From Chenopodium formosanum (Eukaryota; Streptophyta; Magnoliopsida; Caryophyllales; Amaranthaceae), in assembly GCA_024500155.1 (NCBI GenBank), contig CM044880.1, positions 2,356,001 through 2,420,000 on the forward strand: a stretch of 64,000 nt of DNA, read 5' to 3'. Numbering within the stretch: position 1 is the stretch's first letter; the number at the start of each line of letters is the position of its first letter. The translations under genes and the position numbers were made by a program. Under the pieces are notes generated by a model that saw only the letters and a list, made by a program, of their open reading frames with translations, was not told where the DNA came from and did not search any database. Shown here one piece after another: positions 1-10,210 of this stretch.

Positions 1-1109
1 TCTTTGTACATAAATTCCATATTTCCATCCGTTTTATATAATTTTTTCATTACAAAAATAAAACTAATTTTTGCTCAACCTAATAATTTAATAGGCTAAT
101 ACCACTTGTAATATTTTACATTAATGAAAAAGGTAATATCTATTATAATTGACATTAGTTCTACCTAACAAATACGAGTAACATTCACAAAATTTTTAAT
201 TATGTCCAATAACGTGTATTGAAAGGAACACTACAATTTAAAAAAGTGTTGATTAATCATTATTTAAGGGCGACATACAGCCCACTCCACTCCATGTATT
301 GTCTCCATTGTAAAGTTTAAAGATTACCAATAAACTTGTTCTACAAGAACAACCAAGGCATTTTGAGTTTATTAAATACTATTACAACCTCGGATTCTTT
401 TTATCCTTTTCGATTTAATTTATTTTTGTCTCGTAAAATAAATTTGTACAAGAAGAACAAATTGGATGAGAAAAAACACTATATGAATCAAAGTAGTTGC
501 CCGAGAATTAATGTTAGTTGTCTTTAAAATGGACATGTATGAATGCCTAAGTTTCAAAGGAAAGAAAAACTGGAAAGGGACATATTAAAGAAATTTCTTT
601 GTATAAGTCAGGACAAATATTATGACCTTTTCAACAAAATTGCTGCCCTTGACGGGACAATTTTTAATGTCCTACTTGATTTTAGAATTTTACCGTTTTA
701 CAAATTAAATTATCAACATATCATACAATTAGGAAGGATCGGAAAAAAAAAAAATACGAAGATACTTTCTAGTACGTGGTTGTGAATTGTGATATTTAGA
801 AACAAAAATGCTACTTCCTATGTCCCTTATTTACATGCCTATTTCTAACATTTATTACTTGCATAATAAAGAAAAATCAGGAAAAAAAAAAGATTGTTTA
901 AATTTTAAGTGGACAATAATGAGATGGTAAGCGAAAGAGAATGAGAAGACCACTTGGACAATAATTTTCAAACAAAGTTAAAAAATTGAACAAAGTATAT
1001 ATATTTCCAATGACAGTGAGTTTAAAGTTCAGTGAATGTAAAATGAAGTATTTAGCAATAGAATAAATACAATTGGACCACTATTATTTATCCTTTTAAC
1101 ACCGATAAA

Positions 1110-1319
1110 GTTTTGGCTTATTTGGTAAAGTTCTTACCTTATATCTTAAAGGTTTGAGATTTAAAATTTCGAATCCTACCAATTACCAAGTGAGAGTACT
1201 TAAAAGGTAGATTCCCTTACCTTCTTGTCTACTCCCAAATACCTCACTCGTTAATTCTATGTCAAAAAATCTGTGAGGGTAGAAGTTTAGCCAAGATCCT
1301 CCTTACCATTTAAAAAAAA
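1110..1319 (+). repeat. tRNA-derived SINE-like element
   Basis: An A-box-like motif (TGGCTTATTTGGTAAAG, near 1111) is followed about 60 bp later by a B-box-like motif (TTCGAATCC, near 1169). The segment ends in an A-rich tail at 1311-1319. This is the layout of a tRNA-derived SINE with a pol III promoter. A related fragment with the core ACTCCCAAATAC and GTTAATTCTATGTCA recurs near 43597-43650. I could not define a target-site duplication, so the ends are approximate. Confidence 0.45.
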
Positions 1320-1898
1320 ACCAGCGAACTATATATCCCATCAACTTCTGCTTATGGATGTGATATTGTGATTGAACTTAAGATAGTAGAAGATTGTAAA
1401 GAACTAAGAATTAGGTAAAAAGACTGTAATGAGAATTCAGCATAAGAATTAGGTTAAAAAAAAAAAAACAGTAAAGTACCAAGAGTTAATTTGTTGTCGT
1501 CAAAAGATTTAACGTCACTCTATTTTAGTGGTTATTCTGATCGAAAGACAATTAGAATTAGCGCAACTATTGGCATAATGCGTGGGGATTTCAACAGTTA
1601 CAACCTTTTCCAGCCCAGTTGCGACCTTTCCAGGTCAAATCCCTACTGCTTATTGACATGATTAATACTTTGTGCTTGGTAGTATTATCTATTGATGAAT
1701 GTGAACTAGTCAAAGTTTTTGAGGTGACAACTATTCCAAAACCGAGGTTAATATTTTTGATATCGAATCATGTTTACATAGTTTATCTTTATTCACGGAA
1801 TATATGATAGCATGATAGGTTAATAATAGTCCATATTACCACCTACCAGTTGAGGGAATAGGAATTTATGCCAATTAAAATTACTCAATACTCATATA

Positions 1899-1988
1899 CT
1901 ACCTCCGTTACATATTATTTGCAACGATTAGACATTTTTCCTCTCTACTTTATGTCAAATCGTTGCAAATAATGTGTAACGGAGGTAG
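1899..1988. mobile_element. Stowaway-type MITE (90 bp)
   Basis: A near-perfect palindrome starts CTACCTCCGTTACA and ends with its complement TGTAACGGAGGTAG, flanked on both sides by TA. The TA duplication and the CTCCGTTAC end are typical of Tc1/mariner-derived Stowaway MITEs. A second copy of exactly the same length, with the same loop motif (ACGATTAGACATTTT), is at 61800-61889. Confidence 0.8.
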
Positions 1989-2616
1989 TATATTAAAAAT
2001 TAGAATCAACTTTGTAAAGTGCTTAAATTTACTTTCATTTTGTAAGCTAGCTCTATCGCAAGCAGGATAAATAATTTTTTATATCAATGCATCTTTACTC
2101 GACTTTACTATATTCTTTTTCATCATGGTCAATTAATCTTATAATAGTCTCTTTTTCTTAACTATATCTCCCACTAGCTAACTAAAAAAAGTTAATTCAA
2201 CTAAGAACTTTTATTTTAAAAACGAGAGAAGTATTTAATAAACATTATTTGCCCTAAACTTTGATCTCTTAAATAGAAAAAAAGTATTACTTAGATTCAT
2301 TTATGTTAAATTGGTTTTGGTTAATTGTAATATTTACAAACATTCAATTGTTTTAGTTTAGGTGACATGTAATATGTTACCTATTTCTACAAGCATATAA
2401 ATGATTTATAACCTAGGTATTAATGTCGCACCCATATAACAAGAATGACTTAATTTAAGAATAGAATATTAACTACTAGGTACTTTAAGAATGAATAAAT
2501 ATAAGAGTTCTTCATGTTTGGAAGATGATTGTATCATCGAAGTTAGTACTAGTAGTTTAAAGGTCTTAATTAAGTCTAATTGAGTTTGTTAATGTTGTTA
2601 ATTGTGTGGGAAACAG

Positions 2617-4752
2617 AATAGGTGCGTTAACATGATAGCAAACTTATTTAATGCGCCACTAAAAGACTCAGAGGTGGCTGTTGGAGTTGGAACTGTGGGC
2701 TCCTCAGAAGCTATCATGCTTGCTGGTTTGGCTTTCAAAAGAAGGTGGCAAAACAAAAGGCGGGCTGCGGGCCTACCCATTGACAAGCCCAACATCGTTA
2801 CTGGTGCCAACGTTCAGGTATTCTTTACTTTTTGGCCCATTTTATTTGATCCATTACCATTTTTTTTCTGTGTTTTTTTTTTTTTTTGTTCCAAGTGTGA
2901 TTTCTTAATTTTTGTAAGATAACTTCTAAACGTCAAATAATAAGTTAGTCGATCCCAAATTATTTTGGGACTAAAGTTTTGTTGTTGTTGTTGTTTCTAA
3001 ACGTCACATATTAAGTTAAATTACTTTAAGATTATAGTCTTATTTCATCGTGAGATAACTGTTGTATTGTGACAATCACTAATAAGTAATAACAAACGTC
3101 TAATTTTTTGAAAAAAAAAAAAAATCATAAATCATTACGGATTTACCATTTTATGTGAGAAAAAGATTCATGTATGTATGCTTTTCAATACACCGTTATC
3201 CATCTTCATTTTTAATAGGCATTTGGCTACTTTGAGGTTGTAACAAATTTTTTGGTGCATGTTTTTTACTAGGTATGTTGGGAGAAATTTGCAAGATATT
3301 TCGAGGTGGAGTTGAAGGAAGTCAAGCTAAGCGACGGATACTATGTCATGGACCCTGAGAAGGCTGTGGAAATGGTTGATGAGAACACTATCTGTGTCGC
3401 GGCCATCCTTGGATCAACTCTCAATGGAGAATTCGAAGATGTTAAGCTCTTGAACGACCTCCTTGAGGCCAAGAACAAAGAAACAGGGTATATTCCTCAC
3501 TACAAAATACACAAAACAATAATCTTCGATCATTTTTATGTACATTATACTCTATTGTCCATTTAACAATGACTAACAACGTGTATAGTATGCTTGGCCT
3601 AGGCTAAATTTTCTCCTTTTCTTGTACTGTTGTGTGTAGATGGGATACTCCAATTCATGTGGATGCAGCAAGTGGTGGATTCATCGCGCCATTTATATAC
3701 CCTGAGTTGGAGTGGGACTTTCGATTGCCATTGGTGAAGAGTATCAATGTAAGTGGTCACAAGTACGGACTTGTGTATGCCGGTGTTGGTTGGGTTATTT
3801 GGAGGAGCAAGGAGGACTTGCCTGAAGAACTCATCTTTCATATTAACTACCTTGGTGCTGATCAACCCACTTTTACTCTCAATTTTTCTAAAGGTATTTA
3901 ACTGAATTTACAAACTTTATATTATTTCAGTAAATTCAACTTTCTTGTGTTGGTTTTTCTAAACGTTCAATGATCTTGTATTATTGTAGGATCAAGTCAA
4001 ATTATTGCGCAATACTATCAGTTGATTCGTTTGGGATTTGAGGTATTCCTTGTGTTATTTTTAGTACATGTTAGATGTTCGAAGATAAAGTATAATGATA
4101 TTTTTGGGTTTCAATCATCAGTTTAAACATTTGGTTGAGTTGGTTCTTTAACGTTCACAGCTTCACAATGTACATTTTCTAGTCAATTTAACAATAATTG
4201 TACGTTTTCTAGTCAGTTGCATTTTCACTAAATGAACGGAGTTATTATGTCTTATAAATTTGATAGGGATACAAGAATATCATGGAAAACTGCCAAGAAA
4301 ACGCGGTGATCTTGAAGAATGGAATTGAAAAAACTGGCCGCTTCAACATCATATCGAAGGATATAGGAGTTCCATTAGTAGCATTTTCTTTGAAAGATAA
4401 CAGTATCCACAATGAGTTCGAGATCTCAGACATGCTTCGTAGGTTCGGGTGGATTGTACCAGCTTACACCATGCCCCCAGACGCGCAACATGTGACAGTG
4501 TTGCGTGTTGTCATCCGAGAGGACTTCTCTCGCACCCTTGCAGACCGACTTGTTGCTGACATCCAAAAGGTGCTCAGCGAGCTTGATGCCCAACCTGCTC
4601 GCGCTAGTGCTAAGCTAAATGCTGCGAACTCAGAGGATGGTACTCAACAAATGACTAGGAAGAAGAGTGCCTTGGAAATGCAAATGGAGGTTTGCAGTGT
4701 TTGGAAGAAGTTCGTCGATGAAAGGAAGTTGAAGACTAATGGTGTTTGCTAG
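2617..4752 (+). CDS. GAD: Glutamate decarboxylase, exons 2 to end (first exon not in window)
   Basis: PLP-dependent cytosolic enzyme converting glutamate to GABA (GABA shunt, stress response). Five exons join in phase: 2617-2817, 3273-3487, 3640-3893, 3990-4042 and 4267-4752, all with GT-AG introns. They give 402 residues, against about 500 for plant GADs; the missing roughly 90 N-terminal residues belong to an exon outside the window. The visible start is NRCVNMIANLF. The PLP-binding lysine lies in NVSGHKYG (about 3750-3765), and DAASGGF and HVDAAS match the family. The C-terminus carries the plant calmodulin-binding tail (MEVCSVWKKFVDE with its key Trp and basic residues), so Ca2+/calmodulin regulation is expected. 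All five visible exons are intact, so I favour a functional gene with a long first intron over a pseudogene. Confidence 0.93.
2924..3018 (+). repeat. 5'-truncated SINE tail with 24-bp target-site duplication in GAD intron
   Basis: A 47-bp body (2948-2994) ends in the sequence TTTTGGGACTAAAGTTTTG followed by (TTG)n, the 3' signature of TS/Au-type plant SINEs. It is flanked by imperfect direct repeats at 2924-2947 and 2995-3018 (TTCTAAACGTCA, then an AT-rich stretch, then AAGTTA), which fit a target-site duplication. It lies in the first visible GAD intron and leaves the splice sites untouched. Confidence 0.7.
4096..4152 (+). repeat. LTR remnant of TRIM-like element in GAD intron
   Basis: The stretch containing ATCATCAGTTTAAACATTT and GGTTGAGTTGGTTCTTTAAC closely resembles the LTR-like segment at 43890-43971, which ends in GGTTGAGTTGGTCCTCTAACA directly before a tRNA-Met-type primer-binding site. 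Here no primer-binding site follows, so it looks like a solo or degraded LTR in the last GAD intron. Confidence 0.45.
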
Positions 4753-5658
4753 ATAAATCCACCAAGTAACCAACTATGGAGTATCCCAAGCGTGATTTTG
4801 CTCTTATTTTATTTTTCGAGGTTTAGTTAAATATGTGTATGATCATGAATTTCTCTTATCTTAGAGAAATAGACCATGATATAAGTTAGTTTATTTATTT
4901 TCATTGGACTTACAATATGATTATGAGGAAGGTATAGTAATACTTGTATTGAATGTTTAGCATTCTAATGTTCTGACTGAAAGAATTTGCCACTGATAAA
5001 TAATATTGAAGATTTTGTGTTAAATGTTTGTGTAAAGCTTATATAGTTATATGTAGTAATTTACTGCTTTAATAACTAACTAGGTTAAAATCCCGTGCAA
5101 TGCACGGTTGATAGATTTTTTTAATAATAATATTACAAAATATAAAGTATATAAAAAAAATTCTCAAATATTTCATTTGAGTATAAATGGAATATGGTTG
5201 TCAAACTGGAAATAAAATACATAAGGTATAAGTAGTTTACTAAAAGATTTTGCAAAAAAAAAAAAAAAAAACGAAAAAGGCGGGAAAATTTTTCACAACA
5301 TAATGACAAGTGTCATGGAAGTATTCGCTTTTAGTATAGGTTAATAGATAATTTGTCAATATCAAGGCCCTGTTCGTTTAGACTGAATGGATCGGAGTTG
5401 ATATGAATCAAATTACTTATATATAACAAAAGTTCCAAATAATTGGGGGGGGGGGGTGTTTAAGCCACCTAATAGAGGCACAAGATCGTAGATGATCTAC
5501 GCGACTAGCCCTTCATGGCTTCATGTACTCTAAATTATTGTACAACTACAAATCTTTTAAATCTCTATGAGTACATACAAGCAAGTCTACAAAAAGTCCC
5601 TCGTCTAGAGATATCCCATACAAGATTGCGATTTTTTATGCTCATCAGACTTAATAGC
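4753..5658. other. Intergenic region between convergent GAD and receptor-kinase genes
   Basis: GAD and the receptor kinase face each other tail to tail. The first few hundred bases are likely the GAD 3' UTR. Then come a dispersed repeat (5079-5340), a single MITE-like end (GGCCCTGTTCGTTTAG at about 5365) without a visible partner, and a poly(G) run at 5446-5455. No coding potential is seen. Confidence 0.6.
5079..5340. repeat. Dispersed repeat with CCGTGCAATGCACGG palindrome
   Basis: It begins ACTAGGTTAAAATCCCGTGC with the palindrome GTGCAATGCAC, later contains GGCGGGAAAATTTTTC and GACAAGTGTCATGG, and ends TTTTAGTATAGG. The same landmarks in the same order occur at 14403-14780, and an inverted relative seems to lie at 15828-16620. 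It is probably a non-autonomous transposon family. The class is unknown to me. Confidence 0.5.
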
Positions 5659-8600
5659 TTAGACGATATCAACTTTATGACCTGAAGAACAACTAGAAGA
5701 CCTCATGCTCTTCGCGCCTTCACTGCTACTTTCACACCCATTCCATGAAATGATCTTCTCTATTGAATTCGACAGAGCTAATTTTCGTGTTGGTTGCAAT
5801 TGGTGGCACACATACTGCATGGTTGGTCTTACATGTGGATCATCCTTAATGCACTCTAAAGCTAACTTAATGACAATTGCAATCTCATGAGCCATTCCTG
5901 AAGAAGGATATGGTAGACGAGTGTCTAAGAGATCTTTTGGGATCAAGTTAGGAGTACTTTCGAGAAGAGAAGTGTTAGATGCTGCAGACGAGGATGATGT
6001 TGAAGTGTACGCCGATGAGCTTGAAGATGGAGATATAAGGTCTCCTGGATGGCTTCCCCTTATAACCTCTAATGCTACAACTCCGAAGCTGTAGACATCA
6101 CATTTCTTGGTAGGTTTCATGGTATAAGCTAGCTCTGCAAGGAAATATAATGAGTGGATGATGATTTTGGTTAGAATTGTATTTGATACATAAGATAAAT
6201 GTAACATTGCATACAATGAACCAAATACTAAGCAAAATTATGCATCAAATTTCTAGTGAGACTATTATTAGCATATCATGGAAGAAAATATATCAACTTT
6301 TCAAGTGATGTACAAAAATTATTGAGTATATTAGAGAAGAGTGAGTATTACCAGGAGCAATGTAGCCATATGTTCCAGCAAGCTCGGTCAAGTTGCAAGA
6401 ATCTAGACATAGAAGCCGAGCTGTGCCAAAATCGGAAACTCGAGCCTCATAATCTCTATCAAGCAACACATTGTTGGGAGAAACATCTCTATGGATTATA
6501 GGAGGAGAACAATCATAATGCATATAACAAAGTGCATTTGCAATCCCCTTGATCACATTAATCCTCTTTTCCCAGTCTAATTCTCTTGCTTCCTTCGCGT
6601 TCCCTAGCAACTTCCCCAAGCATCCCCTCTCCAAGTACTCGTAGACCAACAACGAATGTTGGGCATGGGAGCAAAACCCATTAAGCTTCACAATGTTTCG
6701 ATGTCTAATCTTGGATAATGCTTCGATTTCAGCCTCAAAATTCTTTCCTTTCACAAAACCCGGGTTTTGTGCAGTTTTCAGCTTCTTAACAGCAACAATT
6801 TGCCCTGTTGACAGGACTGCTTTATACACAGTCCCATGGCCACCTTCTCCTATACAGTACTTCGCGTCAAACCCTTCTGTTGCTTCGTTTATGTCCTCGT
6901 ATACCAACTTCCCATCAAAGCTCCATATAGAGAACATGTTTTCTCGATGTGAGCCTAGTTTCCTAGTTTTCTCCCCTTTAACCCCTTTCAGAAGATACAA
7001 GGCAACCGCTACAATGATGCATAAAGCTCCAACTCCTATGATGGGAGCAGTAATCAGTATCACTCTATCTTTGCCGTTCCTCTTAGAAATATTAAGGGCT
7101 CTAGGACAAGGCATTAAGCCTGTTATGTTCCCACATAGATCTTTATTTCCCATAAACGATTCGAGGGGTGCATTTGTGAACACTTTGCCATCAGGAAGAG
7201 GACCCTCGAGGTTGTTGTAGGACATATCAACAGACATCAAACTTTGCATTTGATCGAAAGTTGACGGGATTTGGCCGGAAAGATTGTTATGAGAAAGATC
7301 CAAGTCTTCCAAGCTAACCAACTTCCCAAGTTGCGATGGAATCTCCCCTGAAAGTGAGTTTCTGCTTATGTCTAACAGTACTTGTAGACTCACCAGATTC
7401 CCAATCTGCCAAGGAATAACTCCACTCAAGCTGTTTCGACTTAGATTCAAGTTGATCATCTTGAGACAATTTCCTATTCCTTCTGGGATCGTTCCATTTA
7501 ATCCATTCCCGCCTAGATCAAGAGAGGCTAAATCGAGCAAATTACCAAGTTCATTGGGAATGCTCCCAATGAGCTTGTTATTGCTCAATGTGAGGTTGAA
7601 CAATGACTTCAAATTTCCCAACTCTTTCGGAATCACTCCCACCAGCTGATTAGATGACAAATCTAGATACTGCAGCTTGGTTGCTAACCCCAACTCAGGC
7701 GGTATTTTACCAGTAATGTTGTTGTCAGAAATCTTGAGACTAGTCATGTTTTTGCACCTAGCCCAATTGGAAGAAATCTCACCCTCAAAGCTATTGTAAC
7801 TCAAATCAATGTAATCAACAACGGGGTACACCCCGAAATCTTCTGTTATATTACCCACAAAATGGTTTCTATCAAGCCTTAATCTTGTCAGACTGGTGCA
7901 ATTTTTCAACCCTTTTGGTACAGTACCTGAAAACCTGTTGTTACTTGCACAAAAATCTTGAAGAATCCCACCTTGGCAAAGCTTGGCAGGAAGTGAGCCA
8001 GAAATAGTGTTATTTGAAAAAAAACACAAAGTTAAGTTAGTGAGGTTATCAAACTCCTTTGGAATTGAACCTGACAACTTGTTTCCATAAACTGACAAAA
8101 CCTTCAACCCTCTCAGATTTCCAATAGAAGGCGGTATTGGACCTGTAAGGTTGTTCAAGTTAATCCGAAGCTCTTTGAGTGATACCATATTCCCAAGCTC
8201 AGGAGGAATCGTACCCACAAACCGATTATTTCCAAGGATCAAGAGAGAAAGAGAGGTAAGATTGCCTAAAGAAGATGGAATGTGGCCTGAAAGAAAGTTG
8301 TTGATAAAGTTCAGATATGTAAGGGTAGTCATTTTTCCAAGTTCTAAGGGTAGTTTTCCAATGAATTGGTTGTTTCCCAAATGAAGGCTAGTAAGTTTAG
8401 TGAGGTTACTAATTGATGAAGGGATATTTCCAAAGAGATTATTATCATGAAGATCAAGAAAAGTTAAATTCGACAAAGAAGAAAAATTGAAGGCATAAAG
8501 GGTACCTGTTAAACCCACATTGGTTAAGTTCAACCTTGTAACATAACCATTTTCACAACCAACTCCAAGCCAATGGCATGGATTGACAACATTGCTGTTT

Positions 8601-8776
8601 TTCGCGGTACTCGGAAGTGACCAAGATGACAGAAATGACTGGTTATGACTATGCAAGCTCTGCTTCCATTTGATGAGAGCTTCTGCTTCTTGCTGACTTG
8701 CATCAGCAAAGTTGAAAATGAAAGAAAAATGCAAAAGTATGCAAAAAAACAGGGGAATCAAGTTTTTATTTAACAT
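5659..8776 (-). CDS. LRR receptor-like serine/threonine kinase, MIK2-like
   Basis: Plasma-membrane receptor kinase of the MIK2-like LRR-RLK group, whose members sense peptides or wall damage. Two exons, 8776-6352 and 6134-5659, join across a GT-AG intron to rebuild APELAYT of the activation segment, giving 966 residues. Order: signal peptide (about 1-26), LRR N-terminal cap with the paired cysteines around CHWLGVGC, about 20 LRRs of the xxLGNLxxLxxLxLSxNxLxGxIP type, and a transmembrane helix near 570-592. The kinase follows, with the glycine loop GEGGHGTVY (about 640), VAVKKLK lysine (about 660), HRDVSPNNVLL (about 761), DFGTA (about 782) and APE. All catalytic residues needed for activity are present, so this is not an obvious pseudokinase. 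A serine-rich patch (about 855-885) lies in the C-lobe. The ligand cannot be inferred. Confidence 0.92.
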
Positions 8777-10210
8777 GTTTTCTTCTATGAGTAAATTTTT
8801 AATATAACTTATGATTTCATTTATATGTTTAGCTTTAAAATGTAGGTTGCTAAATTTGTCCTTAGATCTAGAATTGAAGATTAGTTCAGGCTCACTTTTG
8901 CTAAATTTTGACTTTTTAGAAAATCTATATGAAAAACTTACAAGTCAACTTGACTTACTAGAAGATAGTCATCACTTTTGATTGTTTTGAATATCTTATG
9001 ACGGCTGATTTGGATTTTTTTGTATTTTTTTTCCTACTTTGTATTGTACGTTCAACATCGTTGAAACATTCTTGGCAAGAACTTTCACTGTAGTACCAAT
9101 TATCTTTGAAAAATGTTAAATACAAAGTATACATTAAAACGGAGTAATCACATTCAACCCAGTTTTTTTTGTTATTCTTGAAAGACTCGACAACGACAAT
9201 GAGTCGATCTTGGATGAAAAATATTCAACTTAGACAGAGAAAATACAAGTTTATCGATATGATAAACAAAATTTGTTTATCGAATGACAAAATTGTAAAT
9301 ATATTAACAACTTTTTGTTAAATATGGGTCTCACTCTGGTTGATATATTTACGAAAATACCACGATGACTAGGCATTTATGTTGTTTTATCTACCATTTT
9401 GCCAAATTGATTAACTGGATTTCAGGCCTGTTCTCATAAATGCACTCATCTGAACTGAACAGACCCTTCCTCACTTAGACACTTCCATAAATCTTGAACA
9501 TTAATATCTCCAAAAATCAAATAATTTACGTCGCAAACACGCTCATGCTAAATTTGACTACAAAAATACTTCATCCGTTTACTCTTGATACATGATGTGT
9601 ATAAGGCACTTCTTAATGGTGAGACTATGAATATAAGATGTGACCCAACTATTCTTAATGGAGAGACCGAGAGACTAAGAATAAAAATTTCATACCCTCT
9701 AGAAAAATGAACAGTGTGAGTATGTGACACGGTGGTAGTCTCAAACTGTGGTTTGAATCATGTACAATGATAGAAGACCACTTCATCCCTTGACAAATGA
9801 CAATTCAGCAAATCTAAATTGGACAGAATAATATCAGTTATTTCCGTTCTCCCTAAATAATAAACCACATTTCTTTCACCACATTTTTTTTTTTAAATAT
9901 TCCATCCTCTGTATCTGTATCTTGCCGAAATAAGTTAATTGTGTAATTTTCCTACATATTAAAAAAACACTGCCCTCCCAATTTGTTAGATTGTGTTACC
10001 CACCCTTAAATAATCTTGAAAGGAAAAAAAAATTAGGACATAAACTTAAGGCTTGAAAGCATAATAAAATAATCTAAATTGCACTCTTCAACTCATGTAT
10101 TAGGTACTACAGGATTCCGAGTGGACAAAGAATTACAGAAGATTTTTGTCTTCTGCAAATTCTAGTTTAAATTAATGTTGCAAAAACAAATAAAAATCTT
10201 AAAGACATGT
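8777..10210. other. Receptor-kinase promoter side / FabZ downstream spacer
   Basis: Both flanking genes are on the - strand, so this holds the receptor-kinase 5' region (right of 8776) and the FabZ 3' region (left of 10211). It is AT-rich with no protein-like frame. A single MITE-like end (GGCCTGTTCTCATAAATG, about 9426) with a nearby GAACTGAACAGACCC sequence suggests a small Tourist-type remnant. Confidence 0.5.

Larger units (their letters stand above)
1..2616. other. Gene-less left flank / probable GAD intron 1 or upstream DNA
   Basis: AT-rich sequence with only short open frames (the longest about 80 codons) and no recognisable protein. Because the GAD coding sequence begins at an internal splice acceptor at 2616/2617, part or all of this stretch may be GAD intron 1. 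I looked for the first GAD exon, which should end in a peptide like YPVTTELQ, and did not find it. A SINE-like segment and a Stowaway MITE are listed separately. Confidence 0.6.
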
